Shown: positions 8,786 to 16,924, numbered from the stretch's first letter. The stretch is 64,000 nucleotides of DNA from Hymenobacter setariae (GCF_007713685.1 NZ_VMRJ01000002.1:496001-560000), one strand, 5' to 3'. Notes: a model not told the origin generated them from the sequence alone. Translations and numbers: made by a program.

Positions 8786-8874
8786 GCTTGTCCTTGCGAG
8801 CGCAGCGAAGCAAGCGCATTTAGTAAGCATCGCTGCCTTAGTGCGCTTGCTTCGCTACGCTCACCAGGACAAGC
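8786..8874. repeat. REP-like palindromic element between mcrB and mcrC
   Basis: The left arm (8786-8818) begins GCTTGTCCTTGCGAGCGCAG and the right arm (8841-8874) is its near-perfect reverse complement, with about three mismatches over 33 bases and a 22-base loop. The core TTGCGAG...CGAAGCAA.CGCA is shared with the element at 28870-28961. Such 'ttgcgag...gaagcaa' palindromes recur in intergenic regions of many bacteria. It sits inside what should be one operon. Confidence 0.85.
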
Positions 8875-8898
8875 GTATTCAACTATGATTTCCCTAAC

Positions 8899-9930
8899 GT
8901 GATACCGCTAGCCACGCTCTATTACTTGTTGTGCTACGCCTGGCAGCGCTTGCCCGTGCCGGCTGTGCTGCAAGCCACCGAGGCTACGCCCTTCCACCGC
9001 CCGCTGGAGCTACTGACCCAAATGCTGCTGCACGCTACCCGTGAGCTGCTGCGCACCGGCCTGCCCCGCGGCTACCAAACCCAGGAGGCCGAACTGCGTG
9101 AGCTGCGGGGCCGCATTGAGCTGGCGCCCAGCCTAGGCCGCGGGCTGCTGCCCCAGGGCCGCGCCGTGTGCACCTACGATGAGCTGAGTGCCAACCAGCC
9201 ACTATACCAATTAGTAGCCGGTACGCTGGCGGCCCTAGCCAACCACCGGGCCGTGCCCGTAGCCCTGCGCCGCGACCTAGGGCACCTGCGCCGCCGCTTG
9301 CCGGCCGAAGTAGTGCCGCTGGCGCCCACGGCTGGCATTTTTGCGCAACTGCGCCACCAGCGCCCGGCTAGCCGAGAGGCGTTTTTGCTGCACTTATGCG
9401 AACTCATCTACCAAACTGCTTTGCCTGAGCCGGCTGACGAGGGCCGGGGCCGCTTCGTCGATTTTCGGCGCGATGAGCGCCTGATGGCGCGCTTATTTGA
9501 GCAGGCCGTGCGCAATTTTTACCGCCGCGAACAGCGCCAGTATCGCGTGTTTGCCGAAACCATTGCCTGGCAGGCTGTGGCGCCGCAACCGCAAGACTTA
9601 GCCTTGCTGCCCACCATGCTCACCGATACGACCTTGGAGAGCCCGGCCCGCAAGATTATTCTCGATACCAAGTACTACGCGGCGGCCCTACGCCCGCGCT
9701 ACGACCAGCAGCGGCTCATCTCGCCGCACCTCTACCAGCTCTACGCCTATCTCCAAAATGTGCGCTCCGCGGCTGGTCAGCACCTTGAGGGCATCTTGCT
9801 CTATCCCGCGGCTACTGCCGCCGTCGATGTGCACTATACCCTAGGTGGCCACCCGGTGCGTATCGTCACCCTCGATTTGCACCAGCCCTGGCCCGGTATC
9901 GCCGCCGACTTGCTGGCATTGGTTGCCTAG
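8899..9930 (+). CDS. mcrC: McrC-like PD-(D/E)xK nuclease subunit
   Basis: This 343-residue protein resembles McrC. The N-terminal LATLYYLLCYAW and RGxI-type ELRGRIEL segment are typical of the family's McrB-binding half. The C-terminal nuclease core shows PTMLTDTTL (Asp243) and LDTKYY (Asp256, Lys258), matching the PD-(D/E)xK active site. McrC cuts DNA once the McrB ring has translocated. The start is taken at GTG 8899; the ATG at 8885 is in another frame and stops at once. A REP-like hairpin fills the space between the two genes, which might lower or uncouple mcrC expression. Confidence 0.87.
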   Translation: MIPLATLYYLLCYAWQRLPVPAVLQATEATPFHRPLELLTQMLLHATRELLRTGLPRGYQTQEAELRELRGRIELAPSLGRGLLPQGRAVCTYDELSANQPLYQLVAGTLAALANHRAVPVALRRDLGHLRRRLPAEVVPLAPTAGIFAQLRHQRPASREAFLLHLCELIYQTALPEPADEGRGRFVDFRRDERLMARLFEQAVRNFYRREQRQYRVFAETIAWQAVAPQPQDLALLPTMLTDTTLESPARKIILDTKYYAAALRPRYDQQRLISPHLYQLYAYLQNVRSAAGQHLEGILLYPAATAAVDVHYTLGGHPVRIVTLDLHQPWPGIAADLLALVA

Positions 9931-9972
9931 CCAAGCCATGTAAGCTAAGGGAGCACCTAGGGCACAAAAAAT

Positions 9973-9998
9973 CGGCTCACACTAGGAAGTGTGAGCCG
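9973..9998. terminator. Hairpin terminator
   Basis: The perfect 11-base stem CGGCTCACACT/AGTGTGAGCCG has a 4-base loop. An A run precedes it on the + strand (a T run for the minus strand), so it suits the minus-strand lipoprotein gene best; it may also end mcrC transcription. Confidence 0.75.
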
Positions 9999-10035
9999 CT
10001 TTCAGAAAAATACTCCGGGCTAGGCCCGGGCGTAA

Positions 10036-10257
10036 TTACATTTTCTTGGTGGTGTCGGTGCTCATAGCGCCAGTGCCGGTAGCAGCATCAGCAGGAGCAG
10101 TCGAGGTAGCGCTCGAATCAGTGGTCATGGTCGAAGACGACTCAGTGGTAGCGGGCGTAGCGGTGGTGGTTTCGCTAGTAGCGGTTTTCGACTCGCACGA
10201 GGTCAGGCCTACAGCTAGGAACAGAGCAGCAGCCGATACTTTCAGAAAGTTGGTCAT
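10036..10257 (-). CDS. Small Thr/Ser-rich lipoprotein
   Basis: Starting at ATG 10257, the 73-residue product has a signal peptide (MTNFLKVSAAALFLAVG) ending in a lipobox LTSC, so the mature protein begins with a lipidated Cys near residue 21. The rest is almost only Thr, Ala, Ser and Asp and looks disordered. An upstream in-frame extension to 10329 would bury the signal peptide and cross the divergent control region, so it was not used. It is transcribed away from the ECF sigma gene, with a shared palindromic control region between them, and may belong to its regulon. Its function is unknown. Confidence 0.75.
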   Translation of the reverse strand: MTNFLKVSAAALFLAVGLTSCESKTATSETTTATPATTESSSTMTTDSSATSTAPADAATGTGAMSTDTTKKM

Positions 10258-10320
10258 CTTGAGGTAAATTTGAAAATGGGAGTAACTAAAATCTGCCCTT
10301 AATACTCCGACTGCCGCCAG

Positions 10321-10368
10321 GTAACCCAAGGGCTAGAAAAAAAATTTAAATAAATCATCTTGGGTTAC
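10321..10368. promoter_or_regulatory. Divergent inverted repeat GTAACCCAAG upstream of the ECF sigma gene
   Basis: A perfect 10-base inverted repeat, GTAACCCAAG (10321-10330) and CTTGGGTTAC (10359-10368), is separated by 28 bases of A/T-rich sequence. It lies between the lipoprotein gene and the sigma gene, so each gene sees the same GTAACCC upstream in its own direction. The AAC core resembles ECF -35 elements. It could be a pair of autoregulated ECF promoters or an operator for a dimeric regulator. Confidence 0.55.
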
Positions 10369-10410
10369 TAATGCTCGTTAGCTGGCATTAACCCCCGAAG
10401 CGAATTGAAC

Positions 10411-11001
10411 ATGGATAGCACAACGGCGCTGGCGGCCGATGCCCAACTAATCAGAGCCATCCAAGGTGGCGACGAACGGGCGCTGAGCCAGCTCTACCGC
10501 CTGCACTGGCCAATGGTATCGCACTTCGTGCTGCAAAACAGCGGCACCGAAGACGATGCCCGCGACGTGTATCAGGAAGGCGTAATGGTGTTTTATGAAA
10601 AAGTACGCGAAGGCTCTCTCGAGCTGAGCTGCCAGATTAAAACCTACCTCTACGCCGTCTGCCGCCGCCTGTGGCTCAAGCGCCTCACCACCAAGAGCCG
10701 GCTGCACGGTGTGCGCCTGCTCGACGATGATGACTACGGCCCTTACCTCAACACGGGGGCCGAAGATGACCTCCACGAAGCCGAAGAGCGCGACCGGCGC
10801 TTTGCGACGATGAGCGAGGCGCTCACCCACCTAGGGGAGCCCTGCCGCTCGCTGCTCGAAGGCTTTTACCTGCTCGATAAGTCGATGCAGGACCTCACGG
10901 CGGAGCACGGCTACACCAACGCCGACACTGCCAAAACACAGAAGTACAAGTGCCTCACGCGCTTGAAGAAGTTGTTTTTTGCTAGTTATAAAGAAGCTTA
11001 A
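10411..11001 (+). CDS. ECF-type RNA polymerase sigma factor
   Basis: This protein of about 196 residues has a sigma-70 region 2 (LSQLYRLHWPMVSHFVLQ... with DARDVYQEGVMVFYEK) and a region 4 near the C-terminus (GEPCRSLLEGFYLLDKSMQD... KCLTRLKKLF). Length fits group 4 sigma factors. ATG 10411 is preferred to the TTG two codons upstream. It is followed after 106 bases by a membrane protein whose cytoplasmic N-terminus looks like an anti-sigma domain, so these two probably form a regulatory pair. A perfect inverted repeat upstream could carry its own promoter. Confidence 0.88.
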   Translation: MDSTTALAADAQLIRAIQGGDERALSQLYRLHWPMVSHFVLQNSGTEDDARDVYQEGVMVFYEKVREGSLELSCQIKTYLYAVCRRLWLKRLTTKSRLHGVRLLDDDDYGPYLNTGAEDDLHEAEERDRRFATMSEALTHLGEPCRSLLEGFYLLDKSMQDLTAEHGYTNADTAKTQKYKCLTRLKKLFFASYKEA

Positions 11002-11006
11002 TTCTT

Positions 11007-11096
11007 TAGCTGCTGGTCTCTAGCTAGTAGTTGTTAGCCCCTTATGAGGAGGTGCGGCAGCCACAAGCTAGTAGCTACAGCCAAAGGCTAACAGCT
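11007..11096. repeat. Degenerate TTAG-type intergenic hairpin
   Basis: TAGCTGCTGG...GTTGTTAGCC on the left pairs imperfectly with GGCTAACAGCT on the right. It starts 5 bases after the sigma-factor stop codon and ends 11 bases before the next start. Confidence 0.4.
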
Positions 11097-11107
11097 CGAA
11101 AAAGAAG

Positions 11108-12280
11108 ATGCAAACCGAAGCTGACTACTACGCGCTCTTTGAAGCTTACCAGCGCGGTGAGCTTGCCGCCGGGGCGCGGGCCGACCTAGAGGCGCGCCTT
11201 AGCGCCGACCCGCGGCTGCACCAGCGCTATACCGAGTTTGAGGAGCTGACCGGTACGCTACGCGCCTACGGTGAGCGCCGCCGCACCCGCCAAACTATTA
11301 ATGCCCTGCACACCGCCATGCTGGCCGCCGAAGAAGCGCCTGCAGATATGGAAGAAAAGCAGGCTGAAGGCTTGTCGTATTCGGTAAACCCGCGCCTGAG
11401 CATTTCGCGCACCGAGCGCCGCCTGCGCGAGTTTTGGAGTGGTCACCGCGCCACTATGGGCGTGGCCGCTTCGGTAGCCGTGCTAGCCGTGTTCTGCACG
11501 TTGCTAGGTCTCGATTTGTGGCGGGCTACCACTGCCGCGCCCGCTAGTGGCCTGCGAGAGCTGCGAGGTGAGGTAGCCCGCATTACACGCCGGACGGATG
11601 CGCTAACCCGGAAGGTGAATAATGTGACCGGCACAATTGAGTCAGTAGCGCCAGTGCGCGTAAACAAATACAGCGGTACTGGCTTCGCGCTCACTGCCGA
11701 CGGCTACCTAGTTACCAGCGCGCACGTTATTAAAGGGGCTGACTCGCTGCTGGTAGAAAGCCGCGACCACCGGCGCTACCACGCCGAAACAGTGTATGCC
11801 GACCGCAAACACGACTTGGCTATCCTGCGCATTAAAGACCGCAATTTCAAGCCATTCACTAAGCTGCCCTATACCTTCAAGGCCGGTCAGGCTGACCTAG
11901 GCGAGCGGGTATATACCCTAGGCTACCCCCGTGAGGATGTAGTATATGGCGAAGGTGCTCTGAGCGCTCGCTCGGGCTACGACGGCGACACGGCGTTCTA
12001 CCAAGTAAGCATTCCGCTGAACCCCGGCAACTCGGGGGGGCCACTGCTCGATGGGCAGGGTAACCTTATTGGGGTAGTGAGCAGCCGGCAAGACGATGTG
12101 CTGGGTGCGGCTTTCGCCACCAAGTCGTCGTACCTAGTGCGGCTCGTCGATTCGCTCAAAAACAAGCAACCTGTGCAGCCCTACCACTTGCCGCGCGCCA
12201 ACCAGCTGGCTGGGGCCGGCCGCCCGCAGCAGCTCAAGCGCCTGCAAGACTTTGTGTTTGTAGTAAAGGTTTATGAATAG
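11108..12280 (+). CDS. Membrane-anchored anti-sigma-like protein fused to a trypsin-like (S1C/DegP-type) protease
   Basis: This 390-residue protein joins three parts. Residues 1-110 are a hydrophilic helical region (YYALFEAYQRGELAA... LEARLSADP) like the cytoplasmic part of Bacteroidota anti-sigma proteins. A membrane helix follows at 116-137, and 148-180 look like a short coiled coil. Residues 185-345 are a trypsin-like protease with His206 (TSAHVI), Asp236 (HDLAIL) and Ser309 (PGNSGGP). No PDZ domain is seen. The protease would face the periplasm. Placed directly after an ECF sigma gene, it may hold the sigma factor at the membrane and link its release to periplasmic proteolysis. This role is an inference. 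Confidence 0.8.
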   Translation: MQTEADYYALFEAYQRGELAAGARADLEARLSADPRLHQRYTEFEELTGTLRAYGERRRTRQTINALHTAMLAAEEAPADMEEKQAEGLSYSVNPRLSISRTERRLREFWSGHRATMGVAASVAVLAVFCTLLGLDLWRATTAAPASGLRELRGEVARITRRTDALTRKVNNVTGTIESVAPVRVNKYSGTGFALTADGYLVTSAHVIKGADSLLVESRDHRRYHAETVYADRKHDLAILRIKDRNFKPFTKLPYTFKAGQADLGERVYTLGYPREDVVYGEGALSARSGYDGDTAFYQVSIPLNPGNSGGPLLDGQGNLIGVVSSRQDDVLGAAFATKSSYLVRLVDSLKNKQPVQPYHLPRANQLAGAGRPQQLKRLQDFVFVVKVYE

Positions 12281-12307
12281 AACTTCATCCTGCTTTCTGC
12301 AAAATTT

Positions 12308-12339
12308 AAAAAAGCCTCGCCTACCAGCGGGGCTTTTTT
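12308..12339 (+). terminator. Rho-independent terminator
   Basis: The stem AAAAAAGCCTCGC/GCGGGGCTTTTTT with loop CTACCA lies 28 bases after the protease stop codon. Confidence 0.88.
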
Positions 12340-12521
12340 GTGCGGGTGCACTTCCTAAAAGCACGCCGCACGCCACTGCCCTAGGGCGAGCATTGCTTGG
12401 GCCTGAGGCCAGAGAATAATTAGCTCGGCTAAAACGCCCGGCTGACTTTCGCGTACAACCGTTGCACAGGCCGCCAGCTACCGGCCGGCCGTGCTCCCTC
12501 ACCAAAATACCCTCCCCTCCA

Positions 12522-12761
12522 ATGGCTGACCAACTCCAACAAGTCGAAAAGGTTCTTCCCGAAGATATTGCGCGCACGTTTGAGGCCGCCGTTAATGTGT
12601 TTCAAGGCAAAACCGAGCACATGGATGACTTGCTCAAAAACGGCGGTACGCTGCTGCGTAAGGTTTCTAAAAACTTCAGCTCTACGCAAATGATTCTAGG
12701 CGTAGCAGCCCTGGCTGTGGTGTCGATTATCGTTATCAACCGCGCTAGCCAAGACGAATAG
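12522..12761 (+). CDS. Small hypothetical membrane protein
   Basis: From ATG 12522 the product is 79 residues. The first 50 are charged and helical (QLQQVEKVLPEDIARTF...), followed by a hydrophobic C-terminal helix (about 55-72, MILGVAALAVVSIIVIN), so it is probably tail-anchored. An upstream in-frame ATG adds 20 Pro/Arg-rich residues with no conserved look and was not chosen. A strong terminator follows. No family is recognised. Confidence 0.65.
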   Translation: MADQLQQVEKVLPEDIARTFEAAVNVFQGKTEHMDDLLKNGGTLLRKVSKNFSSTQMILGVAALAVVSIIVINRASQDE

Positions 12762-12784
12762 TAGCTACCTACCTAGGTAACGCA

Positions 12785-12824
12785 AAAAGGCGCCTCACTC
12801 CCTAATAAGAGTGAGGCGCCTTTT
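12785..12824. terminator. Bidirectional terminator
   Basis: The perfect 16-base stem AAAAGGCGCCTCACTC/GAGTGAGGCGCCTTTT with an 8-base loop sits between convergent genes (small membrane protein and rlpA). Confidence 0.9.
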
Positions 12825-12855
12825 CGTGTATAAAAGCTGTAAAAGCCTGCGCTGG

Positions 12856-13782
12856 CTAGTTGAGGGGTGCGGCTACGGGGGTAGTAGCCGAAGCTACTAC
12901 AGCTTGGCTAGGTAGCTGCCGCACTACGCCAGTCACGCCCCACGACTGGAGGCGGCGCTGCACGGTTTCAGCTGCCAGCCACGTGTCGAGCTGGCTAATG
13001 AGCACGCGGCTCACCTGCTGGCCAGCCAATACTTCCTCTTTGATTTCAATGGTCAAGCTTGGGTCGAGCGACAGCACGCGGGCCCGCATAGCCTCTGCGT
13101 TTTGAGCTTCTTGAAAAATGCCTACCTGCACCAGAAACTGTGAAGCCGAGCCTGTAGTAGTGCTAGCCGAAGCAGCTGCGCTAGGAGTCGTAGCAGAGGC
13201 CGTAGCCGCCAGCATAGTGCTATCGGGTAGGCTGCTTAGCTCGTAGGTGGTAAACGGAGCGGCAGGGTTGGGGTCAGCCGCTTGCAAGGCTACTAGGTTG
13301 CGCGGGGCGGCAGCAGGACCTAGGGGAGTGGTGGCAGGTACCACTTGCGCAATAACGGTGGCAGCGCCGAGCGAAATAATGCCGAGGGGCCGCGCTGCTA
13401 CTTCAGACAGGTCGATGATGCGCTGGTGGCGAAACGGACCACGGTCAGAAACCCGTACAATCACAGATTTGCCGTTTTTTACATTCGTAACGCGCAGCCG
13501 GGTGCCGAAGGGCAGGCTTTTGTGAGCGCAGGTAAACTTGAAGCGGTTAAAACGCTCGCCGCTGCTGGTGCGCTTGCCCTGGTGCTCGCGGCCATACCAC
13601 GAAGCCCGGCCACGCAGCACAGTAGAGTAGGAAAGAGAGGCTGCAGCCTTAGTACGAGTGGTAGCCGTGCGGGCCCGGTGCGTACCGGCAATCGCAGGCG
13701 AAGCTAACCCACAGACTAACAATAGATAAAAGCAACTAAAAAGAAAGCCGGAAGTAAAGAAAGAAATTCGCTTGAGCGTCAT
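12856..13782 (-). CDS. rlpA: RlpA-like septal ring lytic transglycosylase with SPOR domain
   Basis: This 308-residue protein has a signal peptide (about 1-32), a double-psi beta-barrel of the RlpA type at 55-150 (GRASWYGREHQGKRTSSGERF, then VRVSDRGPF with the catalytic Asp), a Ser/Thr/Ala-rich linker, and a SPOR-like domain at about 222-300 (FLVQVGIFQEAQNAEAMRARV). RlpA cleaves denuded glycan strands during cell separation, and SPOR binds such strands. It is monocistronic, with a shared terminator at its end and an A/T-rich upstream region. Confidence 0.9.
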   Translation of the reverse strand: MTLKRISFFTSGFLFSCFYLLLVCGLASPAIAGTHRARTATTRTKAAASLSYSTVLRGRASWYGREHQGKRTSSGERFNRFKFTCAHKSLPFGTRLRVTNVKNGKSVIVRVSDRGPFRHQRIIDLSEVAARPLGIISLGAATVIAQVVPATTPLGPAAAPRNLVALQAADPNPAAPFTTYELSSLPDSTMLAATASATTPSAAASASTTTGSASQFLVQVGIFQEAQNAEAMRARVLSLDPSLTIEIKEEVLAGQQVSRVLISQLDTWLAAETVQRRLQSWGVTGVVRQLPSQAVVASATTPVAAPLN

Positions 13783-14127
13783 GCGCTTTATTGGGATGGT
13801 AACTGACCGAATTTAAGAGGACCTTCCACAAAAACCTAGTATTGCGCTTTGCTAAAGAAATTATCAAGCATTAAAAATTGTCCTTTTCTTATAAAACTTG
13901 CATTTAAGATATCTATTGCGTGGGTTGTTAATAGCCGATTGTGTTTACTAAAGCCACTTTTAGGCCTGTTATTGTATTTTTCCGCGGTGACCGCTAGAAT
14001 TAGATTTTGCGGCGTGTGTAAAATTTTGGCATCTAGCTATGGAGCATAGCCAGAGCTAGGTTGCACAGTTGTCATTTTGTTTGTATATGCGCGCAAGCTT
14101 CCCGCAGGTAGGCCGTACCTTCGTAGC
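13783..14127. other. Intergenic region between divergent rlpA and the DUF72 gene
   Basis: This 345-base region is A+T-rich in its middle (13840-14000). It must hold promoters for rlpA and the DUF72 gene, but I find no clear TAnnTTTG element. A short open frame at 13849-14049 has no domain, no homology that I recognise and poor codon use; it is left out. Confidence 0.4.
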
Positions 14128-15042
14128 ATGGATTTTGGCCGACTACCCGACCTGCGCCACGTCGATTTCAGATTACCCTCCGACCACCCCGAGACGGCGC
14201 ACGTATTGGCCCGCGCTCAGCCGACGGCCCCCGATACCCCCGGCCTATATGTAGGCTGCCCCATCTGGACTAATAAAGAGTGGCTGGGCTCGTACTTCCC
14301 GCTGGGGGCGAAGGAGCCTGATTATCTGCATTATTACGCGAAGCAATTCAACTCCCTGGAGTTGAACACGACGCACTACCGCATTCCGGATGCGCCCACG
14401 GTGAGGCGCTGGCGCGAAGCAGTAGGGCCGGGCTTCAAGTTTTGCCCCAAGCTGCCGCGCAGCATCAGCCACGAGCGCGAGCTATACAATACCGACGCAC
14501 TGACGCTGACGTTTACCCGTGCCATTCTGGAGCTGGAGGACCGCCTAGGGCCCTGCTTTCTGCAGTTGCCGCCCCACATAGGCCCCGAGAGCTTGCCGCG
14601 GTTAGAGCGCTTCTTACTCGACTGGCCGGCCGAGGTACCGCTAGCCGTAGAGCTGCGCCACCCGCGCTGGTTTGCCGACCGGGGCCTGGCTGATACGATA
14701 TATGCCACGCTCGAAGCCCTGAATAAAACTCTGGTAATTACGGACGTAGCGGGCCGGCGCGACGTGCTGCCCCAGCGCCTCACCACACCCGTGGCGTTTA
14801 TCCGCTTCAATGGCCACGGCTTGGTAAACAGCGACTTTCAGCGCGCCGACGAATGGGCCGAGCGCCTAGCTGGCTGGTACCAGCAGGGCCTGCACGCCGC
14901 CTACGTGTTCATTCACCAGAAAGACGTGCGGCACGCGCCCATCTGGGCACAGCACTTCCTAGGGCGCGTACATGCGCTCACGGGTTTCCCTATTCAGCCA
15001 CCCCGACCTATTCCGCAGGTGGTGCAGGGCAGTTTATTTTAG
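14128..15042 (+). CDS. DUF72 domain protein (TIM-barrel fold)
   Basis: From ATG 14128 the product has 304 residues. It shows the DUF72 hallmarks: a YVGCPIW start of the first strand, YFPLGAKEPDYLHYYAKQFNSLELNTTHYR, the FKFCPKLPRSISHE block, GPCFLQLPP, VELRHPRWF, a FIRFNGHG segment and a final W...G..AYVFIHQ. These TIM-barrel proteins are widespread but their biochemical role is not established (YecE family). An earlier ATG at 14077 would add 17 unconserved residues. It converges on the following gene, and a long palindrome covers both stop codons. Confidence 0.9.
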   Translation: MDFGRLPDLRHVDFRLPSDHPETAHVLARAQPTAPDTPGLYVGCPIWTNKEWLGSYFPLGAKEPDYLHYYAKQFNSLELNTTHYRIPDAPTVRRWREAVGPGFKFCPKLPRSISHERELYNTDALTLTFTRAILELEDRLGPCFLQLPPHIGPESLPRLERFLLDWPAEVPLAVELRHPRWFADRGLADTIYATLEALNKTLVITDVAGRRDVLPQRLTTPVAFIRFNGHGLVNSDFQRADEWAERLAGWYQQGLHAAYVFIHQKDVRHAPIWAQHFLGRVHALTGFPIQPPRPIPQVVQGSLF

Positions 15043-15138
15043 CGTTTAGCTGTTAGTGGTTAGTTATGAGTGTCCAGTGGTTGGCTATCAGAGTTTAATC
15101 ACTAGACACGCACAACTAATTACTAACAGCTAAGCGCT
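15041..15138. repeat. Long TTAG-type palindrome covering two convergent stop codons
   Basis: The 42-base arms (15041-15082 and 15097-15138) match with about eight mismatches, nearly all transitions, and a 14-base loop. The arm contains TTAGCTGTTAGT. It begins inside the stop codon of the DUF72 gene and ends inside the stop codon of the facing gene. This is the best-preserved member of the intergenic family also seen at 2693, 11007 and 28971. Confidence 0.85.
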
Positions 15139-15880
15139 ACCTAAACTTGCCTTGGGGGTCGGGTAGCTTGTCCTTTAGGTCGCTGATGAGAGTGAAATCC
15201 AAGCTAGATAGGTTGAGGCTCTGACCCTTATGGATGGCTTCCCAAGCGCCAGCATAATCCTCCTGGTAGTAGCGTACGCGAGCTTGGGCTTGCCAGGCGT
15301 TGGCGTTGTTGGCATCGGCTAGCACAGCGCGCTGCGCGTAGCTGGCGGCTTCGGCTAGGTCTTTCTTTTTCTTGGTCTGGAGGTAGCGCTCTATCGCAAT
15401 GGTAGTGGCATCGGTGAGCAGCCCGGCATTGGTGGGAGCTACGGCCAAGCCTTGCAGCAGAATGGCTTGCACCTCAGCTGGCGGCACTTGGCGCTGGCTC
15501 ATCAGAGCAGCGAAGCCGTGGTAGGGGTCGGGATTTTTTACATCGAGCACCCAGGCCAAGTTAAAGCGCACGGCGGCCGTGTCGGGCTGATTTTCGAGCA
15601 TGTACTGAAAGCCCTTGGTGCTGAAAAACTTGCTTGCCTCGGCCCGTGAGGGAAAGCTGCGGTCGATATCGGCTAGTACGGTGGTGCCTACCAAGGCCTG
15701 CGCCTGGGCTGGGCTAGCGCCGCCATACAAAGGCGCTAGGCGTGCGGGGCCGGTAGCGGCCGCTGCGGGTGCGTTCTTTTTGTTGCGTTGGGCGTGGGCG
15801 GGCAGGCAAGCGGCCGCACTCAGCAGCGTGAAGAAGGCCGCGCTCAGTAGCGTGCGCGTGGAGAGTGAAAAGAAAGCCAC
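15137..15880 (-). CDS. Exported TPR-like protein
   Basis: This 247-residue protein starts at GTG 15880; no ATG is better placed. It has a signal peptide (about 1-31, ending in PAHAQ). Residues 85-235 contain helix pairs with TPR spacing: DTAAVRFNLAWVLDVKNPDPYHGFAAL, LAEAASYAQRAVLADANNANAWQAQARVRYYQEDYAGAW (split here only for reading). TPR proteins mediate protein contacts in the periplasm or envelope. A TATTTTTG (-7 type) element lies 29 bases upstream. A specific role cannot be told. Confidence 0.75.
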   Translation of the reverse strand: MAFFSLSTRTLLSAAFFTLLSAAACLPAHAQRNKKNAPAAAATGPARLAPLYGGASPAQAQALVGTTVLADIDRSFPSRAEASKFFSTKGFQYMLENQPDTAAVRFNLAWVLDVKNPDPYHGFAALMSQRQVPPAEVQAILLQGLAVAPTNAGLLTDATTIAIERYLQTKKKKDLAEAASYAQRAVLADANNANAWQAQARVRYYQEDYAGAWEAIHKGQSLNLSSLDFTLISDLKDKLPDPQGKFR

Positions 15881-15908
15881 GGAAAATGCAGATGAATGGG
15901 ACAGTTAG

Positions 15909-15916
15909 CAAAAATA
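15909..15916 (-). promoter_or_regulatory. Candidate -7 element TATTTTTG
   Basis: On the minus strand this matches the Bacteroidota -7 consensus TAnnTTTG, about 30 bases upstream of the TPR-like gene. No convincing TTG at -33 is visible. Confidence 0.4.
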
Positions 15917-16033
15917 GGGCGTCGGTGCCGTTTGCCAGCTACCCCTGCTTGGCCAAGGCAAACCACCTACCTAGGGCCGGCGTAGGTAGGGCAGCGGCAG
16001 CGAAAACTTATCCGGCTGTGGCTACCCTTACTC

Positions 16034-16924
16034 ATGCGTTATGTACGCCTGCTAGCGCTGCCCACCCTAGGGTTGTTGCTGGCTATCACGATAGTATTGC
16101 TAGCCACCGAATGGGCCGTAGCCCGCGCTAGCCATAGGGCCTCCGATATTGCCTACGTGTCGGCGTCGGCACCCGACTTCGATACCAACCGCCACCGGCT
16201 CGATGTGTACGAGCCTAAGCAAGAAACCACTGCACCGCGGCCAGTGGTACTGTTCATTCACGGCGGTAGCTGGAATAGTGGTAGCAAGGACGACTTTATC
16301 TACAAAGCCATCGGCCGGCGACTCGCCAAAAACGGCTTTGTGGGTGTGGTAATCAGCTACCGCCTCTCGCCCCAGGTGCAGGTGTCGCAGCAGGCCGACG
16401 ACTGCGCCCGTGCCCTGGCCTGGACGGTAGCCAACATCAAAGACTATGGCGGCGATCCAGCGCGCATCGTGCTCATGGGCCATTCAGCGGGCGGTGGGCT
16501 AGCGGCCCTACTGGCCACTGGCTCTGATACGCTACTGGCCCGGCACGGCCTGCCCCGCACGGCCGCCCACGCTGTGCTGCTCGATGACCCGGCCGGCCTT
16601 GACATGCTTGATTACCTCACCAAGATGCAATACCCTGGCGATGCCCAATACCTAGGTGCCTTCAGCAAAGACCCGGCAGTGTGGCGCCAATCCTCGGCCC
16701 TCTACCACCTGCGGGCTGGGGCGCCGCCCTACAGTATCTATATCGGCGGCGAAACCTACCCTAGCATCAAGGAGAGCAGCGAGAAATTTCGGCAGCGGCT
16801 GACGCAGCTGGGCCAAGCGCCTAGGTATACCATTTTGCCTGGTAAGAAGCATGTGAGCATGGTAACGCAGCTGTTTTGGGCGGGCAACCAGCTGTATGAC
16901 GAGCTGCGGCGGCTGGCGCAGTAA
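16034..16924 (+). CDS. Alpha/beta hydrolase (esterase/lipase, BD-FAE/HSL-like)
   Basis: This 296-residue protein has an N-terminal hydrophobic segment (7-30), probably a membrane anchor or signal. The hydrolase fold shows oxyanion-hole motif HGGSW (76-80), the nucleophile Ser151 in GHSAGGG, and a C-terminal His in PGKKHVSM. The acidic member of the triad is not obvious (GGETYPS is the likely region). Such enzymes hydrolyse short esters. Its 3' end comes within 11 bases of the convergent DUF4097 gene. Confidence 0.85.
   Translation: MRYVRLLALPTLGLLLAITIVLLATEWAVARASHRASDIAYVSASAPDFDTNRHRLDVYEPKQETTAPRPVVLFIHGGSWNSGSKDDFIYKAIGRRLAKNGFVGVVISYRLSPQVQVSQQADDCARALAWTVANIKDYGGDPARIVLMGHSAGGGLAALLATGSDTLLARHGLPRTAAHAVLLDDPAGLDMLDYLTKMQYPGDAQYLGAFSKDPAVWRQSSALYHLRAGAPPYSIYIGGETYPSIKESSEKFRQRLTQLGQAPRYTILPGKKHVSMVTQLFWAGNQLYDELRRLAQ

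Noticed and set aside
13849..14049. 66-codon open frame in the rlpA/DUF72 gap
   Set aside because: It has A/T-rich, irregular codon use, no start-site signal and no recognised family.
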